From DATATV01 sp035551355 (GTDB lineage Bacteria; Actinomycetota; Actinomycetes; Mycobacteriales; Pseudonocardiaceae), in the NCBI GenBank assembly GCA_035551355.1, contig DASZNF010000108.1, positions 74,630 to 138,629 on the forward strand: DNA of 64,000 nt, read 5' to 3'. Under the pieces are notes generated by a model. The model searched no databases, was not told the origin of the DNA, and saw nothing but the letters and a program-made list of their open reading frames with translations. The position numbers and the translations under genes are program-made. Positions within the stretch are counted from its first letter, which is position 1; every line of letters starts with the position of its first letter. Shown here in pieces: positions 1 to 8,634 of this stretch.

Positions 1-7
1 CATCTCA

Positions 8-847
8 GTGACCGCCGCGCTGTCCGATCAGGGGCAGGTGGCCGCAAGCAAGATCGAGGATCTCCGCCGCCCCGGCCGCTATCTGATCAGCTCCATGCTG
101 GCCGGCGCCTACATCGGTGTGGCGGTGGTGCTGCTGTGCTCGGCCGCCGGTCCGCTGCTGGCGGCCTCCTCGCCGTGGGCCAAGCTCGTCGAGGGCCTGG
201 TCTTCGGCGTCGCGCTGACCCTGGTCGTGTTCGCAGGCGCGGAACTGTCCACCGGCAACATGATGACCGCGGTGCAGGGCGTGCTGACCGGCCGCGCTTC
301 CATCGGCGGCAGTGTCGCGCTGATCGTCGGTTCGTTCGTCGGCAACCTCGTCGGCTCGGTCGTGTTCGCCTGGCTGGTGCACGCCAGCGGCGCGCTGGGC
401 GCGGGCGCCACCGCCGGGCACGTCGCCCCCGGCCTGTTCGCGCTGACCAGTCTGGTCAAGGCCAAGGCGGCGGAGTCGGCCTCGGCGCTGTTCTTCCGCG
501 GCGTGCTGTGCAACTTCCTGGTCTGCCTCGCGGTGTGGATGGCCGCCCGGACCAAGTCCGACGGCGCCAAGCTGGCGCTGATCTTCTGGTGCCTGCTGGC
601 CTTCGTAGGCTCCGGCTTCGAGCACGTGGTGGCCAACATGACCATCTACGCGCTGGGCATCTTCGAACACATCAAGGACGCCACCATCGGCGGTTACGCG
701 AAGAACCTGCTGTTCGTCGGGCTGGGCAACCTGGTCGGCGGCGGCCTGCTGGTCGGCGCGGCCTACGGCGTGCTCGGCCGCAGCCCGAAGTCCGGGTCCG
801 AGGAGACGAAGCAGGAGGCCGAGGAACCGGCCGCGGTGCCCGCCTGA
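8..847 (+). CDS. Formate/nitrite transporter (FNT) family channel
   Basis: Cytoplasmic-membrane channel of the FNT family, which passes formate, nitrite or related small anions. The 279-residue protein has the family's repeated helices. It carries the LAGAYIG start of helix 1 near residue 32, a GAELSTGNMM segment near residue 78, and a second-half segment with FRGVLCNFLVC, FVGSGFEHVVANM and a glycine-rich last helix. FNT pores are pentameric (family knowledge). The GTG start at base 8 has no visible ribosome binding site and the frame stays open to the window edge, so the true start may lie upstream. The polar C-terminal tail is cytoplasmic. No neighbour indicates the substrate. Confidence 0.88.
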   Translation: MTAALSDQGQVAASKIEDLRRPGRYLISSMLAGAYIGVAVVLLCSAAGPLLAASSPWAKLVEGLVFGVALTLVVFAGAELSTGNMMTAVQGVLTGRASIGGSVALIVGSFVGNLVGSVVFAWLVHASGALGAGATAGHVAPGLFALTSLVKAKAAESASALFFRGVLCNFLVCLAVWMAARTKSDGAKLALIFWCLLAFVGSGFEHVVANMTIYALGIFEHIKDATIGGYAKNLLFVGLGNLVGGGLLVGAAYGVLGRSPKSGSEETKQEAEEPAAVPA

Positions 848-864
848 GTCCCGCGAACGCGAGC

Positions 865-896
865 GGGCCGGTCCGGATCGACATCCGGACCGGCCC
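865..896. terminator. Convergent bidirectional terminator hairpin
   Basis: A perfect 14-bp stem (865-878 with 883-896) closed by a 4-base loop lies between the convergent FNT and G1-peptidase genes. There is no long T run, which is usual in high-GC actinomycetes. Confidence 0.8.
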
Positions 897-916
897 GTCG
901 CCGCGCGGGGGAGCGG

Positions 917-1663
917 CTATCCGGTGTAGGACACGCTGAACCCGTCGCCGCTGGAGTTGGGCGCGGACGGCGTCGAGTACGTGGTGCCGTTCTGCACGAG
1001 CAGAATCTCGTCGTCGCTGGTCAGGCCGGGGCTGTTGCCGTTGACCTTGAGGTTGGAGAAGTCGAACGTGGAGAAGTCGGCGATCTGGGCGATGTTCCCG
1101 TTGATCTCCGGCGCCTCCTGGATGTATTCCACCGAGCCACCCGAGCCGCCGTACTGCTGCTGGGTGCTGAAGTTCTGGCCGGTGGTGTTGTCGGCGATGT
1201 TGATCGTCCAGGTGCTGCCGCTGTCCTGGGCGACCGAGGCGGTCATCGAATCACCGGGGGAGATGGTCATGCTGTCGATCGGCGTCTCCGCCGCGGGCAG
1301 GATCTCCCACCAGGCGTTGTAGTGGGCCGAGCCACCGGTGTAGTCGGCCTCGGTGCCGGTCTGGATCAGGTTGGAGTTGCCGTCGCCGTCGATGCCCACC
1401 CAGGCCGAGGAGTAGGTGTCCGAGCTGGACGCCGACACCGAGGGCACCGTCCAGGTGGCCTCGGCGCTGGTGTAGCCGCTACCGGTTTCGGCGTAGCCGG
1501 ACCAGTTTCCGGACTGCTGGGCATTCTTGTTGTGCCCGACGACGTGGTCGGTCGCGTTGACGTGCTGGGCCGGTGCGGCCGCGCCCACAGCGGGCAATAC
1601 CGCCAGTGCCAGGCCGGCGGCGACTCCGGCCAGCGCACCGGCGCGCAGGGATTTCAGGCCCAT
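917..1663 (-). CDS. Secreted G1-family (eqolisin-like) peptidase homologue
   Basis: Predicted exported protein of 248 residues related to the glutamic peptidase (G1/eqolisin) beta-sandwich family. An N-terminal basic stretch and alanine/leucine-rich core end near AVGAAAPAQ, a Sec-type signal peptide of about 28 residues. The mature part has the bacterial G1 pattern: SGNWSGYA, ATWTVPSV, SAWVGIDGDG, LIQTGTE, YNAWWEILPA, then NFSTQQQY and VEYIQEAPE. In fungal members a Gln/Glu pair is catalytic; Gln and Glu are present in the matching segments, but I could not align them exactly. The ATG at 1663 is preceded by AAAGG at a suitable distance. It stands alone, with a terminator directly downstream. 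It could be a non-catalytic homologue. Confidence 0.8.
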   Translation of the reverse strand: MGLKSLRAGALAGVAAGLALAVLPAVGAAAPAQHVNATDHVVGHNKNAQQSGNWSGYAETGSGYTSAEATWTVPSVSASSSDTYSSAWVGIDGDGNSNLIQTGTEADYTGGSAHYNAWWEILPAAETPIDSMTISPGDSMTASVAQDSGSTWTINIADNTTGQNFSTQQQYGGSGGSVEYIQEAPEINGNIAQIADFSTFDFSNLKVNGNSPGLTSDDEILLVQNGTTYSTPSAPNSSGDGFSVSYTG

Positions 1664-1924
1664 CTTGACAAGCCTTTCTCGTGGTCCACGCGCCAGCCGG
1701 AAAAGCGGACGCGGAACGATCGTGCGGCCGAAAATTGCCGATGGCAAGGAATTCCGCGATAAACCCGACTATCGTCGGGGGTAATTGCGGCATATCGTGG
1801 AATCAATTGTCAAAGCCGTGAAAATTCACCCGCGGCAGCCATTGTGTGAAGATGAATGGTGCGACTCGTCGTTCGAAGTTCGTAAGAGTACGATCTAGTG
1901 GAGACCCCGAGCCCGAGGAGCGCC

Positions 1925-3022
1925 GTGAGCACGCTGTTCCAGCCCTACCGGCTGCGATCGCTGACCCTGCCCAACCGAGTGTGGCTGTCCCCGATGTGCC
2001 AGTACAGCGCGGCCGACTCCGGCCCGCGGACCGGCGCCCCCGGCGACTGGCACTTCGCCCACCTGGCCGGCCGGACGGTCGGCGGGGCCGGGCTGATCTT
2101 CACCGAGGCCGCCGCGGTCAGCCCGGTCGGCCGGATCAGCCCGTTCGACTTGGGCATCTGGAACGACCAGCAGGTGGCCGCGTTCCGCCGGATCACCGAG
2201 TTCGTGCGCGGCCAGGGCGCCCACGCGGGCATCCAGCTGGCGCACGCCGGGCGCAAGTCCTCCACCCGGCGGCCCTGGGACGGCGGCGGCCCGCTGCCCG
2301 AATCCGAGGGCGGCTGGACCGCGGTCGGGCCCAGCCCGCTCCCGTTCGACGAGGGCTACCCCGCCCCGCACGAACTGACCGAGGCCGAGATCGGCGAGGT
2401 GGTCGCCCAGTTCGCCGGCGCGGCCTGGCGGGCGCTGGAGGCCGGGTTCGAGGTGGCCGAGGTGCACGGCGCGCACGGCTACCTGATCCACCAGTTCCTG
2501 TCCCCGCACAGCAACCACCGGACCGACGCCTACGGCGGCTCGTTCGACAACCGCATCCGGCTCGCGCTGCGGGTGGCCGACGCGGTGCGCGAGGTGTGGC
2601 CGGACGAGCTGCCGGTGTTCTTCCGGGTGTCGGCCACCGACTGGCTCACCGAGAACGACCAGGACGAGCGCACCGGCTGGACCGCCGAGGACACCGTCGC
2701 GCTGGCCGCGCGGCTGCGCGAGCACGGCGTGGACCTGCTGGACGTGTCCACCGGCGGACTGGCGCCCCGGACGCACATCCCGGTCGGCCCCGGCTACCAG
2801 GTGCCCTTCGCCGCGCGGGTGCGGGCCGAGACCGGGCTGCCGGTGGCCGCGGTCGGCTTGATCACAGAGGCCGAGCAGGCGGAGAAGATCGTGGCCAACG
2901 GTGAGGCGGACGCGGTGCTGATCGGCCGGGAACTCCTGCGCAACCCGTACTGGCCCCGGCAGGCCGCCCGCACGCTCGGTGCCGAGCTGCCCACGCCGCC
3001 GCAGTACCTCCGCGCAATCTGA
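1925..3022 (+). CDS. NADH:flavin oxidoreductase, old yellow enzyme (YqjM-like class)
   Basis: FMN-dependent ene-reductase of about 365 residues, a TIM barrel that reduces activated C=C bonds with NAD(P)H. SPMCQYSA places the redox-tuning Cys at residue 25, as in YqjM-type enzymes, and HGAHGYLIHQ supplies the substrate-binding His181/His184 pair. AHAGRKSS and a C-terminal VGLI...ADAVLIGRELL phosphate-binding region are also present. The GTG at 1925 is chosen because GAGGAG sits five bases upstream; an in-frame GTG at 1898 would add nine residues without a binding site. The neighbours give no pathway, so a role in detoxifying electrophiles is inference. Confidence 0.9.
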   Translation: MSTLFQPYRLRSLTLPNRVWLSPMCQYSAADSGPRTGAPGDWHFAHLAGRTVGGAGLIFTEAAAVSPVGRISPFDLGIWNDQQVAAFRRITEFVRGQGAHAGIQLAHAGRKSSTRRPWDGGGPLPESEGGWTAVGPSPLPFDEGYPAPHELTEAEIGEVVAQFAGAAWRALEAGFEVAEVHGAHGYLIHQFLSPHSNHRTDAYGGSFDNRIRLALRVADAVREVWPDELPVFFRVSATDWLTENDQDERTGWTAEDTVALAARLREHGVDLLDVSTGGLAPRTHIPVGPGYQVPFAARVRAETGLPVAAVGLITEAEQAEKIVANGEADAVLIGRELLRNPYWPRQAARTLGAELPTPPQYLRAI

Positions 3023-3174
3023 TCTTTTGATCGGTCATTGGCGCGCTTCCTCCGCGCTTGCCGCCCCGTGAGGACCAAGGGTTCTCCGCTGAGTGACCAA
3101 GGACAGTGACGCCGCGGTCACGATTCGGATTTCCTTGCCGCGCAAGGTTTCTTTAACCGGAGGCGGAGGACGGC

Positions 3175-3510
3175 GTGGCGGCCCCCGAGATGACCGGCCC
3201 GATGGGCTGGTGGGCACTGGCCGTGCCGCTGGCGCTGCTGGCGGTGGCGTTGGTGGTCGGGCTGTGGGTGTTGTGGACGGTGTGGCGGGGCCGCAAGCTG
3301 TCACCCCCACCCCCACCGCCGCAACCGCTGGTGTCCCAGGCCGAGCGGGTCCGGGCCGAAGCGGCGGTGCGGGTGCAGGCCAGCCTCGGCCGGCTCAGCG
3401 CCGAGCAGGCCGAGGAACGGCTGGCCGCGGTGGTCGCGGCGCAGAGCCCGGAGGAGCTGCGCGCGGTGCTGGCCGGGCTGCCCGAACGTCCCGGTGTGTC
3501 CCTGGACTGA
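3175..3510 (+). CDS. Small single-pass membrane protein of unknown function
   Basis: A 111-residue protein with one strongly hydrophobic helix (about residues 10-34, ending VWRGRK), a proline run of six, and an amphipathic Ala/Glu/Arg-rich C-terminal part containing RLSAEQAEERL. The shape is anchor, Pro hinge and short cytoplasmic coiled region. The GTG start has a GGAGG-type site about ten bases upstream. It lies 46 bp before the MntP-like gene on the same strand, so the two may be cotranscribed. I do not recognise a named family. Confidence 0.65.
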   Translation: MAAPEMTGPMGWWALAVPLALLAVALVVGLWVLWTVWRGRKLSPPPPPPQPLVSQAERVRAEAAVRVQASLGRLSAEQAEERLAAVVAAQSPEELRAVLAGLPERPGVSLD

Positions 3511-3556
3511 CCGCGCACCTCGGTCCCGGCTGGCACACTCGGCGGGTGATGTCCCC

Positions 3557-4123
3557 ATGACCGCGGTGCTGGCGCTGATCGGCTTTGTGCTGCCGCTTGG
3601 CCTGGACTCCCTGGCCGTCGCGGCCGCGATCGGCGCCGCCGGCCGGCTGGCCGAGCGGGACCGGTGGCGGATCGCGGCGTTGTTCCTGGTGTTCGAGGCC
3701 GGGATGCCGGTGCTCGGACTGGCGATCGGCGCTCCGCTCGCGGAGGTGGTCGGTCCGGCCGCCGACTACGTGGCGGCGGGCGCGGTGCTGGCCATCGGCG
3801 GGTGGATGCTGGTGCACGGCGAATCCGAGGACGAACAGGAGAAAGCCGAGCGGCTGGCCAGCGCCCGGGGCGCCGGGCTGGTCGGGCTCGGGGTGAGCAT
3901 CAGCCTGGACGAGCTGGCCATCGGGTTCAGCCTGGGCCTGGCCCACCTGCCGCTGGTGCCGGTGCTGATCGCCATCGGCGGGCAGGCGTTCATCGCCGCC
4001 CAGCTCGGACTGCGCTTTGGCGCGCGGATGGCCGAGCGGCACCGGGAAGCGGCGGAGCGGCTGGCCGGGCTGGTACTGGTCGTCCTCGGCCTGGTGATGA
4101 TCGCCGAGCACCTGTTCGCCTGA
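3557..4123 (+). CDS. MntP-like putative manganese efflux pump
   Basis: A 188-residue, six-helix membrane protein of the MntP (DUF204) family, which exports Mn(II). The two conserved acidic motifs in equivalent helices are visible: LGLDSLAVA in helix 1 and ISLDELAIG in helix 4. Family length is about 185-190 residues. The middle loop GESEDEQEKAERL is acidic and cytoplasmic. The ATG at 3557 is the only good start near the helix. In other bacteria mntP is often under a manganese riboswitch or MntR; I saw neither upstream. Confidence 0.82.
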   Translation: MTAVLALIGFVLPLGLDSLAVAAAIGAAGRLAERDRWRIAALFLVFEAGMPVLGLAIGAPLAEVVGPAADYVAAGAVLAIGGWMLVHGESEDEQEKAERLASARGAGLVGLGVSISLDELAIGFSLGLAHLPLVPVLIAIGGQAFIAAQLGLRFGARMAERHREAAERLAGLVLVVLGLVMIAEHLFA

Positions 4124-4357
4124 GCACGTCCGCGATCGCGCCGGGCATCCTGTCGGGGATCCCCGTACTTCTCGCGAATTACTATTTCCCGCGCGGACAT
4201 CGTTCTCGCGGGGGATGTGGCCGGGTGTGGACCGGGCCATGCTGATTCAGCCGGGTGTCGGAATATCCGGCGCCGAGCCGGTGAGTCAGACCGGATTCCG
4301 TAAGCGGGGACTGCCCGGCCGTCTCGGCGTGCGCCGGGGCGGCCGGACGGGGCTACC

Positions 4358-5230
4358 GTGAGCCGGGTGCGGATCGCCACCTGGAACGTGAACTCGGCCA
4401 AACAACGCCTGCCCCGTCTGCTGCCCTGGCTGGACGAGCGGCGCCCGGACGTGGTCTGCCTGCAGGAGACCAAACTCGCCGATGACGCGTTCACCGAGTT
4501 GTTCGCCGACGAGCTCGACAGCCGCGGCTACACCTTCGCCGCGCACGGCGAGGGCCGGTGGAACGGGGTGGCCATCCTGTCCCGGGCCGGCCTGGACGAC
4601 GTGGTCACCGGCATCCCGGATGGCCCCGGCTTCCCCGGGCAAGAGGCCCGCGCGGTGTCCGCGACCTGCTCCGGGGTGCGGGTGTACTCGGTGTACGTGC
4701 CCAACGGGCGGGAGCCGGATTCCGAGCACTACCACTACAAACTGGCCTGGCTGGCCGCGCTGCGGGCGATGGTGGAAGACGGGCCGGAGCAGCCGGTGGT
4801 GTGCGGAGACATGAACATCGCGCCCACCGACGCCGACGTGTTCGACCCGGCCGCCTATGAGGGCCACACCCACGTCACCCCGCCCGAACGGGCCGCGCTG
4901 CGCGAGCTGACCGGCCTGGGGTTGCGCGACGTGGTGCGCGAGCGCTGGCCGCAGGAGCGGGTGTTCACCTACTGGGACTACCGGGCCGGCATGTTCCACC
5001 AGAACCTGGGCATGCGTATCGACCTGGTGCTGGCCGCCGAGCCGGTGGCCGGGCGGGTGCGCGCGGCCTGGGTGGACCGGCAGGCCCGCAAGGGCACCGG
5101 GCCCAGCGACCACGCCCCGGTGATCGTCGACCTGGACGAGGCCCCGGACGGGGACATCGGCCCGATGGTGCCGCCACCCTCGGCCCGCGGCGGCAAACGC
5201 GGCTCGGTGAAGCTGCCCCAGTCGCGCTGA
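4358..5230 (+). CDS. xthA: Exodeoxyribonuclease III (AP endonuclease)
   Basis: Mg-dependent DNA repair nuclease of the endonuclease/exonuclease/phosphatase superfamily that cuts at abasic sites. The 290-residue protein shows all catalytic motifs in order: ATWNVNS (residues 7-13), CLQETKL with the metal-binding Glu, YVPNGR, GDMNIAP with the catalytic Asp/Asn, TYWDYR, and SDHAPV with the terminal Asp-His pair. About 30 residues after the nuclease fold are Pro/Gly/Lys-rich and not part of the family core. The GTG start fits the protein N-terminus. The stop codon is one base from the stop of the convergent MFS gene. Confidence 0.92.
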   Translation: MSRVRIATWNVNSAKQRLPRLLPWLDERRPDVVCLQETKLADDAFTELFADELDSRGYTFAAHGEGRWNGVAILSRAGLDDVVTGIPDGPGFPGQEARAVSATCSGVRVYSVYVPNGREPDSEHYHYKLAWLAALRAMVEDGPEQPVVCGDMNIAPTDADVFDPAAYEGHTHVTPPERAALRELTGLGLRDVVRERWPQERVFTYWDYRAGMFHQNLGMRIDLVLAAEPVAGRVRAAWVDRQARKGTGPSDHAPVIVDLDEAPDGDIGPMVPPPSARGGKRGSVKLPQSR

Positions 5231-5231
5231 C

Positions 5232-6641
5232 TCACCAGCCGCCGTGGTGGTCGGGCACCAGGAACACCAATGGCAGCGCGATCAGCAACAGCACACCGAA
5301 AATCAGGAACACATGCGCCTCGGCCAATCCGGGCGCGGCGGACCGGGCGATGACCGCGGTGGTCACCGAGATCGCGATGATCGCGCCGGACTGCCGGAAC
5401 ATGCCGCGCAGCCCGGCGATCGCGGCCACCTGCTCGGGCGCCAGTTGCAGGCTGGCATTGTTGGACGCGGGCACCGCCAGACCCATGCCGCAGCCGGTGA
5501 TCCCGGCCGCGATGGACAGCCAGGCATACGGGGTCAGCGGCGGGGAGAGCGACATCAGGAACAGGCCGGCGGCCATCGCGGAGAAACCCAGGATCATGGG
5601 CAGCCGGTATCCGGTGCGGCGCAGGGTGAGCACGGCCAGCCCGGCCATGGAGATCATGCCGACCGCGCGGGCGGTGAGCAGGGTGCCCGCGCCCAGCGGC
5701 TGGATGCCGAACCGGTCCTGCGCGTACAGCGGCACCAGCGCGGCGAAGCCCAGCACGGCCGCGCCGTAGAGCAGGTTGATCACGTTCATCACGCCGAAAC
5801 CGCGACCGCGCAGCAACTGGTAGGGGATGAACGGCGCGGAGAACCGCTGGGAATGCCGCACGAACAGCACCCCGGCCGCCACCGCGATCGCCTCGCAGCT
5901 CAGGAAAACCGGGCTGTACAACGGAATCTTCCCACTGCCCAGGTAGGTGATGCCGAACATGGCGGCCAGGATCAGCACGCCGAGCAGGGTGACGCCGCGG
6001 ACGTCGATGCGGCGGCTGACCCGGGTGGAACTGCCCGGCACGTACTTGGCCGCCAGCGCGATCAGCACCACGCCGATGGGCACGTTGACCAGGAAGATGC
6101 CGCGCCAGGACCAGAACGCCACGAACACCCCGCCGATGATCGGGCCGACGATGCCGCCGATGGGCAGGATGCTGGTGAACATGCCCAGCGCCTTGTCCCG
6201 GTCCCGGCCGAAGTGGTCGGACACGATGCCGGTGGCCGAGGGCATGAACGCGCCGCCGCCCAGCGCCTGCACCGCGCGCAGTGCCACCAGCAGGTAGATG
6301 TTGCCGGAAAAGCCACACGCCAGGGAGGCCACCGTGAACACGGCCGCGGAGATCAGGTAGACCTTCTTGCGGCCGTACATGTCGCTGATCTTGCCCGCCA
6401 TGGGCATGGCCAGCACCTGGCCGAGCGCATAGATGGTGATGGTCCAGCCGCTCCAGTTGATCTGGGCGTGCAGTTCCCGTTGGATGGCCGGCAGCGCGGT
6501 GGCCACAATGGTCTGGTCGAGGGAGGCCATGAACAGGCCCATGGACACGATGACGAAGATCAGTCGTCGCCGGGCCAGCGGTTCCCCGGCGTCCGCGCCG
6601 ACGCGATCGGCGGAGACGGAACCGTGGCCCACGGCGCTCAC
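5232..6641 (-). CDS. MFS transporter, DHA2-type drug exporter
   Basis: A 469-residue proton-driven exporter of the major facilitator superfamily. LDQTIVATALPAI in the first helix is the DHA2 (14-helix) signature, and GKISDMYGRKK is the loop 2-3 motif A. GGIVGPIIGG matches the antiporter motif C region. It is divergent from a MarR gene with a palindromic operator between them, the standard arrangement in which the regulator represses the pump until a drug or phenolic ligand binds. The GTG start lacks an obvious binding site, so the N-terminus may be shorter. Substrate unknown. Confidence 0.87.
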   Translation of the reverse strand: MSAVGHGSVSADRVGADAGEPLARRRLIFVIVSMGLFMASLDQTIVATALPAIQRELHAQINWSGWTITIYALGQVLAMPMAGKISDMYGRKKVYLISAAVFTVASLACGFSGNIYLLVALRAVQALGGGAFMPSATGIVSDHFGRDRDKALGMFTSILPIGGIVGPIIGGVFVAFWSWRGIFLVNVPIGVVLIALAAKYVPGSSTRVSRRIDVRGVTLLGVLILAAMFGITYLGSGKIPLYSPVFLSCEAIAVAAGVLFVRHSQRFSAPFIPYQLLRGRGFGVMNVINLLYGAAVLGFAALVPLYAQDRFGIQPLGAGTLLTARAVGMISMAGLAVLTLRRTGYRLPMILGFSAMAAGLFLMSLSPPLTPYAWLSIAAGITGCGMGLAVPASNNASLQLAPEQVAAIAGLRGMFRQSGAIIAISVTTAVIARSAAPGLAEAHVFLIFGVLLLIALPLVFLVPDHHGGW

Positions 6642-6726
6642 CTGGTGCGCCCGGATGTGGCGGGGGCCGGGGCCACCCGCCGTTGATCACGCTCAGAACT
6701 CGAACCGCTCACATCCTGTTACGGTA

Positions 6727-6742
6727 CTTGCTAACTAGCAAG
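6727..6742. promoter_or_regulatory. Probable MarR operator between the MFS exporter and its regulator
   Basis: The perfect inverted repeat CTTGCTA-AC-TAGCAAG is centred about 30 bp before the MarR start and about 90 bp before the MFS start. Its 16-bp length and AT-rich half-sites are typical of MarR dimers, and it is the only palindrome in this intergenic region. Control of both genes is inferred from position. Confidence 0.7.
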
Positions 6743-6765
6743 CAATCAAATCCTCTGGAGGTGTG

Positions 6766-7209
6766 ATGGACGTCGACCTCGTGGCCCGGCTACGCGGCGT
6801 GATCGGCCGACTGGCCCGTCAACTGAACGAGACCTCCACCGGAGAAGGCCTCACGCCGACCCAGTACTCGGTGCTCGGCCTGGTGCGCACCCGCGGACCG
6901 CTGGGCCTGGCCGACCTGGCCGACCTGGAGGGGCTCAACCCGACCATGCTGTCCCGGATCATCCGCAAGCTCGACGACAGCGACCTGATCCAGCGGCTGC
7001 CCGACCCGACCGACCTGCGCGCGGTGCGGGTGGAGATCACCCCGGCCGGGGAACTGGTGCACCAGCGCATCCGGGAGCGACGCACCACGGTGCTCACGCA
7101 CTGCCTCGACCAGCTGCCCGCGGCCACCGCGAGCACACTGCTGGACTCGGTGCCCGCCATGGAGGAACTGGCCGAGACGGTGCGCGAACTGTCCAAAAAG
7201 GAACTTTAG
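6766..7209 (+). CDS. MarR-family transcriptional regulator
   Basis: A 147-residue winged-helix repressor. The recognition region runs TPTQYSVLGLVRTRGPLGLADLADLEG, followed by NPTMLSRIIRKLDDSDLIQR and the wing PDPTDLRAVRVEITPAG. N- and C-terminal helices form the dimer interface. GGAGG stands four bases before the ATG at 6766, so this start is preferred over the adjoining in-frame GTG at 6763. Divergent orientation to a DHA2 exporter, plus the operator at 6727-6742, suggests it represses that exporter and itself. Confidence 0.88.
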   Translation: MDVDLVARLRGVIGRLARQLNETSTGEGLTPTQYSVLGLVRTRGPLGLADLADLEGLNPTMLSRIIRKLDDSDLIQRLPDPTDLRAVRVEITPAGELVHQRIRERRTTVLTHCLDQLPAATASTLLDSVPAMEELAETVRELSKKEL

Positions 7210-7229
7210 GTCGCGGTGGCGAAGCGGCG

Positions 7230-8015
7230 TCAGGCGGCGGTGGCGGGCGGGGTCTCGCCCCGGACCTCGGCCACCAGCTCGGTGATCGCGGCCATGATCC
7301 GCGCGGTCGCCGCCCGCAGCACCGCGGGTGTCGGCTCCTGGTCGAGGAAGTCCGACAGGTCCACCGGTTTCCCGGCGACCACGTACACGGTGTGCCGGGG
7401 CAGCAGCCGGGGGACGGCCTTGCCGCGGACCAGCACCCGCTGGCCGCCCCAGTGCACCACCGGCACCACCGGCACCCCGGTGGCCAGCGCCATCCGGGCC
7501 ACCCCGGTGCGGCCGCGCATCGGCCAGCCGTCCGGATCGTCGGTGAACGTGCCTTCCGGGTACACCACCACCGCCGCGCCGGCCCGCAGTGCCTCCAGCG
7601 CGCGGGAGTAGACGCCCAGCGGCGCCGCGGTGTCCCGGCGGACCGGGATGTGCCCGCCTCCCGCCAGCACGGATTTCACCAGCGGCAGCTTCCAGAGCTC
7701 GGCCTTGGCCAGGTAGCGCGGGATGCGGCCGTGCGCCAGCACGTACCCGGTGCCCGAGATCGGATCCAGGAACGACACATGGTTGCTGGCCACCAGCACC
7801 CCGCCGGAGCGCGGCACGTTCTCCCCGCCCAGCCAGATCTGCCGGGTGAACACCATCAGCCACGGCCACAGCACGTCGATGGCCAGCCCGTACCAGAAAC
7901 CCCGCCCCCGCCGCGGGGTGCGCGCCAGCTGGGTCGTCCGCCGCCACATCCGGCTGTCCGGATCCGTTTCATGCACACCCGATTTTCGCAGCCGGGCGAC
8001 CTCCGGCCTGGTCAC
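7230..8015 (-). CDS. Lysophospholipid acyltransferase (PlsC family)
   Basis: Membrane-associated 1-acylglycerol-3-phosphate-type acyltransferase of up to 261 residues. The catalytic H(X4)D motif is NHVSFLD, and the substrate-phosphate motif is YPEGTF. An amphipathic or membrane-embedded stretch FWYGLAIDVLWPWLMVF precedes the catalytic domain. No start has a convincing ribosome site: the GTG at 8015 is the longest, and an ATG at 7949 is an alternative giving 239 residues. It is divergent from the PadR-P450 operon and convergent with the MarR gene. The acyl acceptor cannot be told from sequence. Confidence 0.82.
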   Translation of the reverse strand: MTRPEVARLRKSGVHETDPDSRMWRRTTQLARTPRRGRGFWYGLAIDVLWPWLMVFTRQIWLGGENVPRSGGVLVASNHVSFLDPISGTGYVLAHGRIPRYLAKAELWKLPLVKSVLAGGGHIPVRRDTAAPLGVYSRALEALRAGAAVVVYPEGTFTDDPDGWPMRGRTGVARMALATGVPVVPVVHWGGQRVLVRGKAVPRLLPRHTVYVVAGKPVDLSDFLDQEPTPAVLRAATARIMAAITELVAEVRGETPPATAA

Positions 8016-8077
8016 GGGTGGAGATTGGGTGGAGTCCGGGTGGATTCCGTAGCCGGACTACTGCTCAGCGTCACCGG

Positions 8078-8098
8078 CATAGGTTACGGTGACCTATG
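8078..8098. promoter_or_regulatory. Palindrome at the PadR start, probable autoregulatory operator
   Basis: Outer arms CATAGGT and ACCTATG flank seven bases that keep a further AC/GT symmetry. The 21-bp palindrome covers one candidate start codon (GTG 8089) and ends on the other (GTG 8098). PadR proteins usually bind such dyads over their own promoter, so a repressor bound here would block its own transcript. Confidence 0.65.
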
Positions 8099-8634
8099 TG
8101 TGGGTAGAGATTCTGCTGTTGTCCAACCTGGCCAAGCGGCCCGCGCACGGCTACGAGTTGCGCCAGCGCGTCGAGGCGGGCAGTGGCTACACGTTGTCCA
8201 ACAACTCGCTCTATCCGGTGCTGCGCCGGTTCCACGACGCGGCCGCGGTCACCCGCACGCCCCAGCAACAGGCCAACCGCCCGGTCCGGCACGTCTACGA
8301 GATCACCGACGTGGGCCGGGAACTGCTGCACGACATGCTCGCCGACCTGCCCGACGACCTGGCCGGGGAGAGCGCGGAGTTCCTGGCCCGGCTGGCCAGC
8401 TTCGACCGGCTGGACATCGCCGAACGGCTGGGCGTGCTGGACGCCCGGCTGGCCGCGCTGGACCGGCTGCGCACCCGGCTGCACGGCCCCGCCGAGGAAG
8501 CCCCGCCGGACGGCTGGTCCCGGCTGGTGCTCGACGAGGTGCTGCGCCGCACCCACGACGAACAACACTGGCTCGCCGCCGTGCGGGTCCGTGCCGAGTC
8601 GACCCAGGAGGAGAAAACCGATGACGATCGGTGA
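8098..8634 (+). CDS. PadR-family transcriptional regulator
   Basis: A regulator of about 178 residues. The N-terminal winged helix shows the PadR pattern EILLLSNLAKRPAHGYELRQRV, then NNSLYPVLRRFHDAAAV and RHVYEITDVGRELL. A C-terminal helical dimerisation region follows (about residues 90-175). The GTG at 8098 gives a family-like N-terminus; an in-frame GTG at 8089 adds three residues. Neither has a strong ribosome site, so the mRNA may be leaderless. Its 3' end overlaps the P450 gene by 14 bp, so the two are probably translated together. The P450 or the divergent acyltransferase are the likely targets. Confidence 0.86.
   Translation: MWVEILLLSNLAKRPAHGYELRQRVEAGSGYTLSNNSLYPVLRRFHDAAAVTRTPQQQANRPVRHVYEITDVGRELLHDMLADLPDDLAGESAEFLARLASFDRLDIAERLGVLDARLAALDRLRTRLHGPAEEAPPDGWSRLVLDEVLRRTHDEQHWLAAVRVRAESTQEEKTDDDR

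Noticed and set aside
5244..6686. A 480-codon plus-strand frame opposite the MFS exporter
   Set aside because: No recognisable motif; the minus strand has clear MFS motifs A and C.
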